Assembly (NCBI GenBank): GCA_951813325.1
Contig: OX638350.1
Location: forward strand, 2,585,954-2,649,953
Length of the DNA: 64,000 nt
DNA from: an uncultured Acidimicrobiales bacterium
GTDB lineage: Bacteria > Actinomycetota > Acidimicrobiia > Acidimicrobiales > Bin134
Direction: 5' to 3'
The translations under genes were made by a program, and so were the position numbers. This document shows, piece after piece, positions 50,474 through 59,739 of the stretch (position 1 is its first letter; every line of letters starts with the position of its first letter). The notes beneath the pieces are model-generated. The model ran no database searches and was not told the DNA's origin. It saw only the letters and a list, made by a program, of their open reading frames with translations.

Positions 50474-51541
50474 TCAGCTGTCTCCTTCCAATACGCAGAG
50501 CAGATTCTGTTGCAGCGCCGGGCCGCTGGAGGCATGGGCCACGCCCCGGCGTCCCCGGCCGTTGCGGATGCTCCGGGCCAGCTCGATGACCCGGGTGAGC
50601 CCCACCGCCATGAACGGGCTGCCGGTGAGCGGCCCGCCCGAGAGGTTCACATCGGTGTCGCCGTTAAGGCTCAGGGAGTCGCGCAAGACGATCTCCTCGG
50701 GACTGTAGGTGACGGTCAGCTCGGCGACGTCCACCGGCCCGTCATGGAGGCCCACCCGCTCAGCGGCGATGCGCACCGAGGGCGAGTCGGTCAAATCCCG
50801 CAGCGTGGGGTGGTGCGACTCGATGCGGTGGTCGATACCCCGGATCCACACGGGGTTGTCGCAAAGCTCGCGGGCCTTGTCGGCTCGGGCGATGACCATG
50901 GCCGCGGCCCCGTCGCTGGTCGGCGGGCAGTCGAGGCGGCGCAGCGGCTGCTGCACGTAGGGCTCGGCCAACAGCTCGTCCACCGACAGGTCGCCGCTGA
51001 GCTGGGCATAGGGGTTGTTCTTGGCGTTGGCATGGCTGCGGACCACCACCTCGGCGAAGTCCCGCTCGGTGGCTTTGCCCGCGGCGATGAGAGCCTGGGC
51101 TTGGAACCCAGCCTGCGTCCGGGGGTCCAACCCCAGGGGGGCGTGGACGTAGGGGTCGGTCTGGAGTGAGAACGCCTCCCGGTAGCTGCCCGGCGAGCAC
51201 TTGCCCGAGCCGGAGACCAGCACCGTGTCGATATCGCCCGACTGAAGCCGCACGAAGCCCTCGAACAGAGCCCAAGCGCCGTCCATCTCCACGTGGCTCT
51301 CGTATACCGGCGGCCACGCCCCCACCGCGTCGATGTTCATGACGAAGGCGAACGGCATCCCCGACAGGTAGTCGCAGCTCCCCGCGATGGTGAAGTCGAT
51401 GTCGTGGCGGTCCATCCCCACCTGCTCGATCACCGAGTTCACGCACGGCATGATCATGGCCTGCTCGCTGTCGTTGAAGCGGGCGTGGGATGGGGTCTGC
51501 TCAAACGCGACGATGGCCACGTCTTCGGCCAGGCTTACCAT
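50474..51541 (-). CDS. Thiolase-fold lipid-transfer protein (subunit B, second copy)
   Basis: 355 residues, paralogue of the protein at 25779: both have SHVEMDGAWAL, GIDHRI and an ending LQQNLLCVLEG. The thiolase nucleophile Cys is absent. Start ATG 51539-51541; it overlaps the end of the DUF35 fusion gene by seven bases, so the two are translationally coupled. Confidence 0.8.
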   Translation of the reverse strand: MVSLAEDVAIVAFEQTPSHARFNDSEQAMIMPCVNSVIEQVGMDRHDIDFTIAGSCDYLSGMPFAFVMNIDAVGAWPPVYESHVEMDGAWALFEGFVRLQSGDIDTVLVSGSGKCSPGSYREAFSLQTDPYVHAPLGLDPRTQAGFQAQALIAAGKATERDFAEVVVRSHANAKNNPYAQLSGDLSVDELLAEPYVQQPLRRLDCPPTSDGAAAMVIARADKARELCDNPVWIRGIDHRIESHHPTLRDLTDSPSVRIAAERVGLHDGPVDVAELTVTYSPEEIVLRDSLSLNGDTDVNLSGGPLTGSPFMAVGLTRVIELARSIRNGRGRRGVAHASSGPALQQNLLCVLEGDS

Positions 51542-52530
51542 GAGTGGTCCTTGAGGTCGTCGGCGAGCACATCGGGTTCGCCGGTGGGCTCGAACCGGGC
51601 GTACACCGTCTCGGGAATGTTGCCGAAGCGGTTGTCGATGTCGGCCACCGACCGGTCCTCGGGGTCGCGCCAGACGCAGCGCATCCTCATCCCCACCCGC
51701 ATCTCGTCCACCGTCATGTCGCGGATGTCGATGCCGATCACCGGCTGGTCGGTCCCGTCGAACAGGATGGAGCACCGCACGTAGGGCTCGGTCTCGGTCT
51801 GGCCGTAGTACTGCACCGGGTTCAGCTCGGTGAACGCCACCACGGTGCCGACGTCGGACACCTCCACCTCGTCGGCTTCGCTCATCAGCACCCGGGACAT
51901 GTTGTCGTAGCCCCGGCCGGGCACGTACACCTTGCCGGTGACCGGGCTTCGCTGGCCGATGATCTTGCCGTCCAGCAGCCCCTGGGCGAACCGGGCCCGA
52001 TGGGGGTACAGCGGCTCGCTGATGCGCAGGCCGATGAGGTGCTCGGTGATGGCCACCGGCTCCTCGCCCGGCTCGATCGCCTGCTCGGCGGCATCGGCCT
52101 CGGGCACGAAGCACACATCGGCAATGGAGCCGTGGCGCTCTGGGCGGAATTGGGCCCGCACCCTCATGGCGGTGCCCATGGCCTCGGGGTCGCCCCCGGT
52201 GTCCACCGCGTGCACCAGGGCGGTGTCGGCCCCGTCCAGCTTGATGAACGCGAAGCCGAAGGGGCGGTCGAAGGGGTGCTTGGCCGAGGGCTCGGCCACC
52301 CACGTCCAGTTCACCACCTCCCCGCCGGGGCCCACCTCCACCAGGTCGGGATCCAGGGTGGCGAAGGTGTCCGGATCGAACTCCATGGGCGGGCACAGCA
52401 CCCGGTCGCCGCACCGCTGGCCGAGGATGCGGCCGTCGCGCAGGCCGGTCAGAAACGGGCCGATGACCGGCCCGGTGGTGCGGGTGTAGGGATACTCGAG
52501 GGTGTAGTCGACATCATGCAGCTGGGGCAC
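51535..52530 (-). CDS. Tandem DUF35-DUF35 fusion protein
   Basis: 331 residues made of two OB-fold modules. The first (about 1-150) contains YTLEYPYTRTTGPVIGPFLTGLRDG and QRCGDRVLCPPMEFDP, with only two Cys left of the zinc ribbon. The second (about 165-331) contains IIGQRSPVTGKVYVPGRGYDN and GMRMRCVWRDPEDR. The paralogous cluster at 26834-27879 encodes the two halves as separate genes in the same order. Start GTG 52528-52530. Confidence 0.78.
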   Translation of the reverse strand: MPQLHDVDYTLEYPYTRTTGPVIGPFLTGLRDGRILGQRCGDRVLCPPMEFDPDTFATLDPDLVEVGPGGEVVNWTWVAEPSAKHPFDRPFGFAFIKLDGADTALVHAVDTGGDPEAMGTAMRVRAQFRPERHGSIADVCFVPEADAAEQAIEPGEEPVAITEHLIGLRISEPLYPHRARFAQGLLDGKIIGQRSPVTGKVYVPGRGYDNMSRVLMSEADEVEVSDVGTVVAFTELNPVQYYGQTETEPYVRCSILFDGTDQPVIGIDIRDMTVDEMRVGMRMRCVWRDPEDRSVADIDNRFGNIPETVYARFEPTGEPDVLADDLKDHSW

Positions 52531-52668
52531 GGCGGCAAGTTCACCACACGCCCAGCGCCGGCCCCAAAGCAAACCGGCTGTCCGCCCCACAGGCGCCCCA
52601 AACCAGACCGGCATTAGCCCCGCAGTGGTCAAAGCAGGCTCAGCCGGCCTTTGGCGAGCTCAACCAGT

Positions 52669-55113
52669 TCAGGTGCCGGCCTGGCTGGATTTGCGCCAGT
52701 GGTGGTAGGCGGCCCAAGTCACCAGCATGGGGGGCAATACCACCACCGCGGCGATCAGCGAGTATGAAACCGTGATCGCAGTGAGCAGACCGAACTGGCC
52801 CATCGGCGGGATGGGACTGAAGACCAGTACCGCAAAGCCCAAGGCGGTAGTCAGCGCTGAGCCGATGAGCGCCCCGCCGGTAGTGCGCATCGTGCTGTTG
52901 ATGGCCTGGCGGATTGACTTCCCGCGGTGCTCGCGCTCCTCGATGAACCGGTGGGTGATGTGGATGGTGTAGTCCACCCCGATGCCGATGGACAGGGCGG
53001 TGATGAGGGCGGTGATCACGTTGTAGCTGAAGCCGAGCAGCGTCATGGTGCCCAACACCCAAACCAGTACCAGCAGGATGGGAAGCACCGCGAGGATGGC
53101 CAGCATGGGGCGGAACTCGGTGAACCAGAAGAACAGCACCAGCACCACCAGCGCAGCCACGATGGTCAACGCGATGGAGGTCGCCTGGCTGTCGGTGAGG
53201 CTGTCGGTTACCTCCAACGATGTGATCTCGCTGGCAATCGGGGTTATGTCCTCGTCGTCGCCCAGCCACAGGCCGTCCACATCGGCAAAGAGATCGCGGG
53301 TTCGATCGGAGTCGCCGGTAAAGGCGTTGAACTGGAGGATCGTGCGGTCGTGCTCGCCGTCAGGATCTAGGTCCACCACCGAGTCGAAGGCGGCCGGATC
53401 GTATTCCCGCATCAGGGCCAGGGCCCGGTCGATGGCCGCGTTGTCCACAATCAGCGGGTTGATCCTGCTCGACTCGATCTCCCTGATGATCTGCGCGGTC
53501 ACGTCGGAAGGCAACGAGTTGTAGTACGTCCCCAGCGACAGGGTGATCCCGCTGCTGACCGCCTCCGGTTTCTGCAAGGGGTCTTCGACGGCGAAGCCGA
53601 AATCCAACAGGTTGCGGATTGTGCGGTCGTCGGCCAGATCGGATTCCACCAGCACGGTAACGGGCTCGGTGTTCCCACCCAAGTGATCGGAGAGGAAGTC
53701 AACGTCTTCTTTGCTCTCGGTGCCGCCGGGCAAGAAGTCCGATGTGTTGAACGACGTGCTCAAACCAGTGGTCATCACCCCGAAGAACAACGTCACTGCC
53801 CCGGCCAGCACCAAGATAGCCGCCGGATTCTTCACCGTGGCCTTGGCGATGGCCTCCACCACACGTCCCGCGCCGGGAATGGCCTGGTCAATGCGTCGAA
53901 TCGACGGCCTTTTGCCCTTGGCCTGGGCTCGGCGGTCTATCAGCACGCGTGCAGCGGGAACCCCGGTGAGAAACACCACCAGCCCGCAGGCCACTCCCAC
54001 GCCGGCCACCACGCCGAAGTCGGCCAGCCCTGAGATGTCGCCGAACAGGTTGGTGAAAAAGCTGATGATGGTGGTTGCCCCGGCCAAACCCAGTGGCAGC
54101 ATGACGCTCGAAACCGACTTCGAGATCCCCTCGGACACTTCAGCGCCCTCCGCCCTCACCTCGCGGTAGCGGGACGTGCCCTGAATGCCGTAGTCCACGC
54201 ACAGGCCAATGAGCATGACCGGCACCATTTGGGCCAGCACGCTGGGCGCTCCAATGAGGCCCAACCCGTCGGGGCCCAGCAAGCCCTGGAACCCCAGCGC
54301 CCACACGACAGTGAGGATCAGCCCGCCCAAAGTCAAGAGCACGTCGCCGACCTGGCGGTAGAACAGCACGAGCAAAACGGCGATGACTGCGAAGGCCAGC
54401 AGCATCAGGATTGCCAGCGAGGAAGCCGAGGAGTCGTCGGACTCCTTGCCGATCTTGCCCGACGACAAGGTTCGGGCCGAATCGAGTTCGGCCAAATCCA
54501 CGGCTTGCACCCCATCATCGGCCGCCAGCTGGGCTTCGGCCAGACCCTCTAGGTCGCCGCCGGCGTTCACCGTCACCACGCCGATTCCGCCCACCACCGC
54601 ACCGTCCTCGTTGCGGGCCACCATCTCGTCGAGCAGCGGAACCAGCTCGACGTTGGCCTCGTCGGCCAGGGCCGCATCAATGTCGGCCTGCGACACCGCG
54701 GCCAGGTCGACCGCCCTGGGGTCGCCCCCAGCACCGGCGATCATGGCCGACAGGACGTGCCCCGGCGACGTGGGGGGCCGCCCGGCGAACAGATACCGGG
54801 AAAGGTCTGGATGGCCCGCCGCTGCCCGGGTAGCGGCTATGGCGTCAGCCGCCCCGCCGGGACTCATCACATCGCCCCGCAGCACCACTTGCACCGCCTC
54901 CAGCTCGGACGATTCGGGGAAGCTCGCAGCCAATTTGTCCATGGCCGCGACCAGCTCGCTGCCATCGGGCAAAAACGCCTCCTGGTCATCGGCTATGTCG
55001 GCGGTCAGCGTGTAGCCGTAGGCCGCGACCACGGTGAGGGCCAGCAGCAAGGCCAAAGCCGTCCATGGCCGGTGGCCCACAAATCTGCCATATTTTCGAA
55101 ACAATGTGTTCAA
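52669..55113 (-). CDS. MMPL/RND-family lipid exporter
   Basis: 814-residue membrane protein with the RND/MMPL layout: an N-terminal transmembrane helix (WTALALLLALTVVAAYGYTL), a large outer loop, a block of helices (LAILMLLAFAVIAVLLVLF), then a repeat with a second loop and block (SIALTIVAALVVLVLFFWF). LCVDYGIQGTSRYREVR and GIGVDYTIHITHRFIEE are the paired Asp-Tyr relay motifs. It likely exports or moves lipids using the proton gradient. The start is TTG 55111-55113, overlapping the epoxide hydrolase stop as TTGA. Confidence 0.85.
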   Translation of the reverse strand: MNTLFRKYGRFVGHRPWTALALLLALTVVAAYGYTLTADIADDQEAFLPDGSELVAAMDKLAASFPESSELEAVQVVLRGDVMSPGGAADAIAATRAAAGHPDLSRYLFAGRPPTSPGHVLSAMIAGAGGDPRAVDLAAVSQADIDAALADEANVELVPLLDEMVARNEDGAVVGGIGVVTVNAGGDLEGLAEAQLAADDGVQAVDLAELDSARTLSSGKIGKESDDSSASSLAILMLLAFAVIAVLLVLFYRQVGDVLLTLGGLILTVVWALGFQGLLGPDGLGLIGAPSVLAQMVPVMLIGLCVDYGIQGTSRYREVRAEGAEVSEGISKSVSSVMLPLGLAGATTIISFFTNLFGDISGLADFGVVAGVGVACGLVVFLTGVPAARVLIDRRAQAKGKRPSIRRIDQAIPGAGRVVEAIAKATVKNPAAILVLAGAVTLFFGVMTTGLSTSFNTSDFLPGGTESKEDVDFLSDHLGGNTEPVTVLVESDLADDRTIRNLLDFGFAVEDPLQKPEAVSSGITLSLGTYYNSLPSDVTAQIIREIESSRINPLIVDNAAIDRALALMREYDPAAFDSVVDLDPDGEHDRTILQFNAFTGDSDRTRDLFADVDGLWLGDDEDITPIASEITSLEVTDSLTDSQATSIALTIVAALVVLVLFFWFTEFRPMLAILAVLPILLVLVWVLGTMTLLGFSYNVITALITALSIGIGVDYTIHITHRFIEEREHRGKSIRQAINSTMRTTGGALIGSALTTALGFAVLVFSPIPPMGQFGLLTAITVSYSLIAAVVVLPPMLVTWAAYHHWRKSSQAGT

Positions 55114-56243
55114 AACTGGTCCCTGTCGGCAAACGTGGCAATCACGTCGGCGATGTACAGGTCGGGGGCCTCCAGGGAGGCGAAGTGGCCGCCGCGGGGC
55201 ATCTCGGTCCAGCGGACGATGTTGTACCAGTACTCCACCCACGGCCGGGCCGGGCGGATGCCGTCGCCGGGGAAGCGGGCGTAGGCGGTGGGCGCCTCCA
55301 CCCGTCGGTCGGGGGCCGAGGAGCCGCGACCGCCCACCCGGGTCTCGTAGTAGAGCCGGTTGGCCGAGGCGATGGTGCCGGTCACCCAGTAGACCATCAC
55401 GTTGGTGAGCAGCTCGTCTTTGGTGAAGCTGGCTTCGATGTCGTTGGCGGGGCCGATGTCGCTCCACACCAGGAACTTCTCGATGATCCACGCGGCCAGC
55501 CCGGCCGGGGAATCGTTCAGCCCCACCGACAGCGATTGCGGGCGGGTGGCCTGCTGCTCCCGGTAACCCCGCTCCACCCGGTTGCTGGCCCGGCCCTCGG
55601 CCCGGTCGGCCCGCTCCTCATCGGTGAGATCGCGCACCGCTCCCGGCGGGGGCTCAGGGGCAATCACCAGGTTCAAGTGGATGCCGGCCAGCCGCTCGGG
55701 CGCCTGAAGGGCCATCTGGGTGGTGACCATCGCCCCCCAATCCCCGCCCTGGGCGCCGAACCGCTCATAGCCCAAGCAGCTCATCAGCTCCAACGAGGCC
55801 GCGGCCATGCGCCGGGGCGTCCAGCCCGCCTCCGAGGTGGGGCCGGAGAAGCCGTAGCCGGGCAACGACGGGCACACCACGTGGAACCGCTCCCGCAGCG
55901 GCTCGATCACCTTGGCGAACTCGGTGATCGAGCCCGGCCACCCGTGGTGGATCACCAGGGCCATGGCGTCGGGATTGCGGCTGCGGGCGTGGACGAAGTG
56001 GATCTGCTGATTGTCGATGGTGGTGGTGTACTGGGGAAATCTGTTGAGCTGGGCCTCAACAGCCCGCCAGTCGTAGTCGTGGCGCCAATAGCGGCATAGC
56101 TCTTTGAGGTAGTCCAGGTCGGTGCCCTCGTCCCACCCGGCCCCGGGCAGCGGATCGAACCACCGGGTGGCGTCCAAGCGGCGGTGCAGGTCGTCGAGCA
56201 CCTCATCGGGCACTTCGATGGCAAACGGCTCAACTGCGCTCAT
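55110..56243 (-). CDS. Epoxide hydrolase (EHN-type)
   Basis: 377-residue alpha/beta hydrolase with the N-terminal EHN domain (FAIEVPDEVLDDLHRRLDATRW and DLDYLKELCRYWR). LVIHHGWPGSITEF is the HGWPG oxyanion motif, GAQGGDWGAM has the nucleophile Asp, and MPRGGHFASLEAPDL has the catalytic His. It opens epoxides to diols. Start ATG 56241-56243. Confidence 0.9.
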   Translation of the reverse strand: MSAVEPFAIEVPDEVLDDLHRRLDATRWFDPLPGAGWDEGTDLDYLKELCRYWRHDYDWRAVEAQLNRFPQYTTTIDNQQIHFVHARSRNPDAMALVIHHGWPGSITEFAKVIEPLRERFHVVCPSLPGYGFSGPTSEAGWTPRRMAAASLELMSCLGYERFGAQGGDWGAMVTTQMALQAPERLAGIHLNLVIAPEPPPGAVRDLTDEERADRAEGRASNRVERGYREQQATRPQSLSVGLNDSPAGLAAWIIEKFLVWSDIGPANDIEASFTKDELLTNVMVYWVTGTIASANRLYYETRVGGRGSSAPDRRVEAPTAYARFPGDGIRPARPWVEYWYNIVRWTEMPRGGHFASLEAPDLYIADVIATFADRDQF

Positions 56244-56259
56244 GTTTGGCTCCTTGAAG

Positions 56260-57114
56260 TCATCCGGTGCGGTCGTGGAGGGGGCCGGGGGGCAGGCGGC
56301 CGTCGACGTCGGTGAACCCATAGGTATCGGCCAAGTCCCGGGCCGAGACCGCTTGGCCGGTGCAGCGGGACCGGTTGGGATCGACGGCCAAGACAGTCAC
56401 CGCCCGGCCGGTGAACCGGGGCGACTCGGCCACCGACACATTCAGGCTGGGGGGCAGTTCTACTCCCGCCTCAACAGCAACGTCGATGCGCTCGGTGCGC
56501 ACGAAGCCGGGCCACACCGACACCATCGACACCCCGGTGCCCTGGAGCTCCCGGGCGCAGTCGGCGGTCATGCGGTCGAGGGCGCACTTGCCCACCCCAT
56601 AGGCCACATGCCAGGCGTACTCGGTGGCCCCCGAGGAGCTGATGTTGGCGATCAGTCCGTCGCCTTGGCCGATCATCGCCGGAGCGGCCAGCACCGAGGC
56701 CACATAGGCTGAGCGGGTCCCCACGTCGATGATGTCGTCCCAGTTGGAGATGGGCACCTCCCAGAAGGGCAGACCGGAGGTCATCTCGTCGGGGATGGCG
56801 AAGGCGTTGTTCACCACCACGTCCAATCGGCCGTGATCGGCGGCAATCCGATCGAACACCCCCCGCACCGCATCGTCGTCACGGTGGTCGCAGGCCACCG
56901 CAGTCGCAGTGCCGCCCTCAGAGGTGATCTCCTGCGCGGTGGCCCCCACTGTGCCGGGCAGCGGGTGCTGGCCGGGGCCGGTGGTTCGTCCCGTGATGTA
57001 GACCGCGGCCCCGGCGGCGGCCAGCTCAAGGGCACAGCCTTTGCCGATGCCCCGGCTGGCCCCGGTGACGAGGGCCACCCTTCCGGCCAAGGGCAATCCG
57101 TCGAACAGGCTCAT
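56260..57114 (-). CDS. Short-chain dehydrogenase/reductase
   Basis: 284-residue SDR starting MSLFDGLPLAGRVALVTGASRGIGKG. The cofactor motif TGASRGIG, the NNA motif (VVNNAFAIP) and the catalytic Ser/Tyr/Lys in ISSSGATEYAWHVAYGVGKCAL are present. The overall pattern resembles DHRS1-type reductases. The ATG at 57112-57114 overlaps the cyclase-family stop as ATGA. Confidence 0.88.
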   Translation of the reverse strand: MSLFDGLPLAGRVALVTGASRGIGKGCALELAAAGAAVYITGRTTGPGQHPLPGTVGATAQEITSEGGTATAVACDHRDDDAVRGVFDRIAADHGRLDVVVNNAFAIPDEMTSGLPFWEVPISNWDDIIDVGTRSAYVASVLAAPAMIGQGDGLIANISSSGATEYAWHVAYGVGKCALDRMTADCARELQGTGVSMVSVWPGFVRTERIDVAVEAGVELPPSLNVSVAESPRFTGRAVTVLAVDPNRSRCTGQAVSARDLADTYGFTDVDGRLPPGPLHDRTG

Positions 57115-58133
57115 GAAGCTTCCTCCGGTGGGTTGGCGATGGCCATGGGCGGCGATGAACACGATGTGGATCCCTTGGCCCGAAACGGTGAATGGCAGAA
57201 CACGAATCTGTCCACCCCTGCGGCCGCGACCTCCTCGCAGCTCAGCGACTCGCCCAAGCGGATGCCCTCTTTTGCCAGCATGAGCTGGTGGCCCACCGAC
57301 ATCCATCCCCCGGTGGCCGCAAAGTCGTGAACCCCCCACATCCAACTGTCGGTGGACACCAGCGCCGGGCGGTGGGAGGCCAGCCACTTGTTCTCCGCGA
57401 TCCACGGACCAGGCGAACCGGCAAGGAACCGCTCGGGGTCTTCCCGGGTAAGGCTGATCCATCCGGTGCGCAGACAGAGGGCGTCGCCCGGCTCGGGAAC
57501 GGGCAGGCCCTGGCGCTCGCAGGCCCCCTCGATCTGCTCGACGGTGATGCGGTGGCGGTCCATGAGCCGGGGCAACCCGGCCTGGTTCGCCTCCACGTCG
57601 CCGGAGGTGGCGGCCACCTGGGTGGCCACGTCGATCATCAGGCCCCGGGTGAGCAGCGGCGCCCCCCAGGAGGGAACGTCCATTGCGGTCACCCCCTCGG
57701 TGCGGGCCAAGTCAGCGCCCTGGTGGCCGTTGTAGAAGGTGCCGTCCACCGCGGCATGGGTGAAGCCGTTGATCTTGGTGCTCATGTTGAAGGTGTACGA
57801 CACCCGCTCCTCGGAGTAGCTCATCTTTGACGGCCCCATCCCCTCAGTGCCGCCGATGATCTCCCCCTCGAACCCCTCGCCGGGGTCGTATCCGGCAATT
57901 ACCAGCTTCTGAGCAAACTCCCGGCTGCTGTAGGCGGGATAGCCCGGCCAAATGCCGTCACCCATCGAATAGGTGCGGATCGGCCTGGCCAGGTCCAGCA
58001 TCCCCAAGGCGCCGGCCCGCTTCTGCTCGGTGACCTCGTTGTACGTTCCCAGCACGTCGTCGGGCCCATATCGACTGGGGGCCCATGCCCCGGCAGCCGC
58101 CGCCTCTACGTCGAACTTCGAATCGTCGAACAT
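57111..58133 (-). CDS. Cyclase-family (kynurenine formamidase-like) hydrolase
   Basis: 340 residues. It resembles the putative cyclase / kynurenine formamidase family of metal hydrolases. The metal site is spread over NGFTHAAVDGTFYNGHQ, where the family has HxGTHxDxxxH; here the first pair is TH and the Asp is in VDGTF. ALCLRTGWISLTRE and VSTDSWMWGVHDF are later motifs. Substrate unknown. ATG 58131-58133 is used; a GTG lies immediately upstream. Confidence 0.75.
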   Translation of the reverse strand: MFDDSKFDVEAAAAGAWAPSRYGPDDVLGTYNEVTEQKRAGALGMLDLARPIRTYSMGDGIWPGYPAYSSREFAQKLVIAGYDPGEGFEGEIIGGTEGMGPSKMSYSEERVSYTFNMSTKINGFTHAAVDGTFYNGHQGADLARTEGVTAMDVPSWGAPLLTRGLMIDVATQVAATSGDVEANQAGLPRLMDRHRITVEQIEGACERQGLPVPEPGDALCLRTGWISLTREDPERFLAGSPGPWIAENKWLASHRPALVSTDSWMWGVHDFAATGGWMSVGHQLMLAKEGIRLGESLSCEEVAAAGVDRFVFCHSPFRAKGSTSCSSPPMAIANPPEEAS

Positions 58134-58178
58134 CACCGCCGCAGCGTAGTAGCCCGGAACGGATCCGCTCAGAAACGC

Positions 58179-59000
58179 TCAGACGGGGGCGGCGACGGTG
58201 AGGCGGGCCATTTCTCGGCGGCGGGGGTAGTGGTCGGCCACGGCGAAGTGCTGGGTGCAGCGCTCGTCCCACACGACTACATCGCCCTCGGTCCACTCGT
58301 AGCGGATGGTGTAGTTGGGCTGGGTGGCGTGCTCGTAGAGATAGTCGAGCACGGCATCGCTCTCGGCCCGGTCGAACCCCGCCAGATGGCTGGTGAAGTT
58401 CTGGTTGACGTTGAGATGGCGACGGCCGGTATCAGGGTGGACGGCGATCACCGGGCGCTCGGATCCGGGGAATTGCTCTCGGGTGCGGTCCACGAGCTCG
58501 GCCCCGGCTTTGGAGATGAACGACTGGCCCGGCCCCATGTCGTGCCAAGCGGTCAGACCTTCCAACCGCTCCCGCAACGCCTCTGACAGCCCGTCGTACG
58601 CGGCGTACATGCTGGCAAAGATGGTGTCGCCGCCCCGGGCCGGCATCTCAATGGCCCGCAGGCTGCCCACAATCGGGGCATCGGGGTCCCAGGTGACGTC
58701 GGTGTGCCATTTGTCCTGATAGGGAGGACGGTCTTCGTCGTCGACGATGCGCTCCACCTTGGCCTCCACGACACCGGCGGTCCGGCCGATGGGGTGGATG
58801 TAGGGCCGACCCCACGACGACAGCAAATCCATCTGATGGTGGTCCTCGATGTCCTGCCCGGGAAACACCAGCACCAAGTGCTCCAGCAGCAGCTCATAGA
58901 GCTCTTTCCGCTCGCCGTCGCCCAGCGGCCCCCGCAAGTCGATGTCACGCACCCGGGCGCCGAGCACCCCGCCGATCGGCTCCACTCTCCAAGCAGTCAT
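58179..59000 (-). CDS. TauD/TfdA-family Fe(II)/2-oxoglutarate dioxygenase
   Basis: 273-residue dioxygenase. The iron ligands are in KWHTDVTWDPDAP (HxD) and in CTQHFAVADHYP (distal His), and the downstream RRREMARLTV supplies the 2-oxoglutarate Arg. PIGGVLGARVRDIDLRGPL is the typical N-terminus. Relatives hydroxylate taurine, 2,4-D, alkyl sulfates or carnitine precursors. Start ATG 58998-59000. It lies ten bases after the GPP34 gene on the same strand. Confidence 0.9.
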   Translation of the reverse strand: MTAWRVEPIGGVLGARVRDIDLRGPLGDGERKELYELLLEHLVLVFPGQDIEDHHQMDLLSSWGRPYIHPIGRTAGVVEAKVERIVDDEDRPPYQDKWHTDVTWDPDAPIVGSLRAIEMPARGGDTIFASMYAAYDGLSEALRERLEGLTAWHDMGPGQSFISKAGAELVDRTREQFPGSERPVIAVHPDTGRRHLNVNQNFTSHLAGFDRAESDAVLDYLYEHATQPNYTIRYEWTEGDVVVWDERCTQHFAVADHYPRRREMARLTVAAPV

Positions 59001-59010
59001 GCGCGGTTCC

Positions 59011-59673
59011 TTAGAAGAATCCGCGTCCCTGGACGGCGGCGTTGGCCAGCCACATCTCGAAGTCCTGGATCGACTGGGTCATGGCCTGGCCGATGAGATC
59101 CAGCTTGCGCACCTGCTCGATGCGGGCAGTGGCCTGCTCCAGCTCCCGCTTCGAGAGCAGCTCCCCGAAGATGCCGCAGGCGTGGGCCAGACAGATGATC
59201 ACCACGTCGCGAGGGCTGGGGATCTCGTTGCTGAACAGCACTCCCATGATCCGCAGCTTCACCTCCCGCTCGGCGTGCCCGTCGATCATCGGGTAGCGGC
59301 GAGAGCGGAACACCCACAAAAAGCGATCGTCCTCCTGCTCGAGGATGCCCCGGTCCACCAGGCGATCCAGCGCCTTCTCCCGGATGTCCGGCGCCTGTCG
59401 GGAGATCTGCTCCACCCAGTGCCGGGCATCGTGCTGCTGCCCCTCGCCCTCGACAATCATGGCCAGCGTCGGATCCAACAGGCTGTCGCCCACCGGCGTG
59501 GCGTCGACCAGGATCAGATGCTCCAAGTCGGTGTCAATCCGGTTCTCCATGGCCAACTCCATCAGCACCGACCCGGCGATGGCCCGGTCCATGGAGGACT
59601 GGGGGATGCTGGTGAACTTCCCGTCGTCGTCGCGCAGAAGCAACAAGAGGATTTCCTCGACAAATCTCAACAT
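59011..59673 (-). CDS. GPP34 (GOLPH3)-family protein
   Basis: 220-residue all-helical protein of the GPP34 family, related to eukaryotic GOLPH3/Vps74, which binds phosphoinositides at the Golgi. Features are a hydrophobic first helix FVEEILLLLLRDDDGKF, then SVLMELAMENRIDTDLEHLILVD and VVIICLAHACGIFGELLS. Bacterial members are common in actinobacteria with unknown roles in membranes. Start ATG 59671-59673 (MLRFVEEIL); a duplicate of this start lies 62 bases upstream. Confidence 0.82.
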   Translation of the reverse strand: MLRFVEEILLLLLRDDDGKFTSIPQSSMDRAIAGSVLMELAMENRIDTDLEHLILVDATPVGDSLLDPTLAMIVEGEGQQHDARHWVEQISRQAPDIREKALDRLVDRGILEQEDDRFLWVFRSRRYPMIDGHAEREVKLRIMGVLFSNEIPSPRDVVIICLAHACGIFGELLSKRELEQATARIEQVRKLDLIGQAMTQSIQDFEMWLANAAVQGRGFF

Positions 59674-59735
59674 GGGAATCCCCTTTCGGCCTCTGCGCGG
59701 CGACTGCACATAGTTCCCTCGACGAATCTCAACAT
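59667..59735 (-). CDS. Mini-ORF made by duplication of the GPP34 start
   Basis: ATG 59733-59735 opens MLRFVEGTMC and ends at a TGA (59667-59669) just inside the GPP34 start. Its first codons, ATGTTGAGATT-GTCGAGG with one mismatch, match the GPP34 start 62 bases downstream. The ATG lies four bases after the stop of the upstream luciferase-like gene. Confidence 0.5.
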   Translation of the reverse strand: MLRFVEGTMCSRRAEAERGFPC

Positions 59736-59739
59736 GGTG

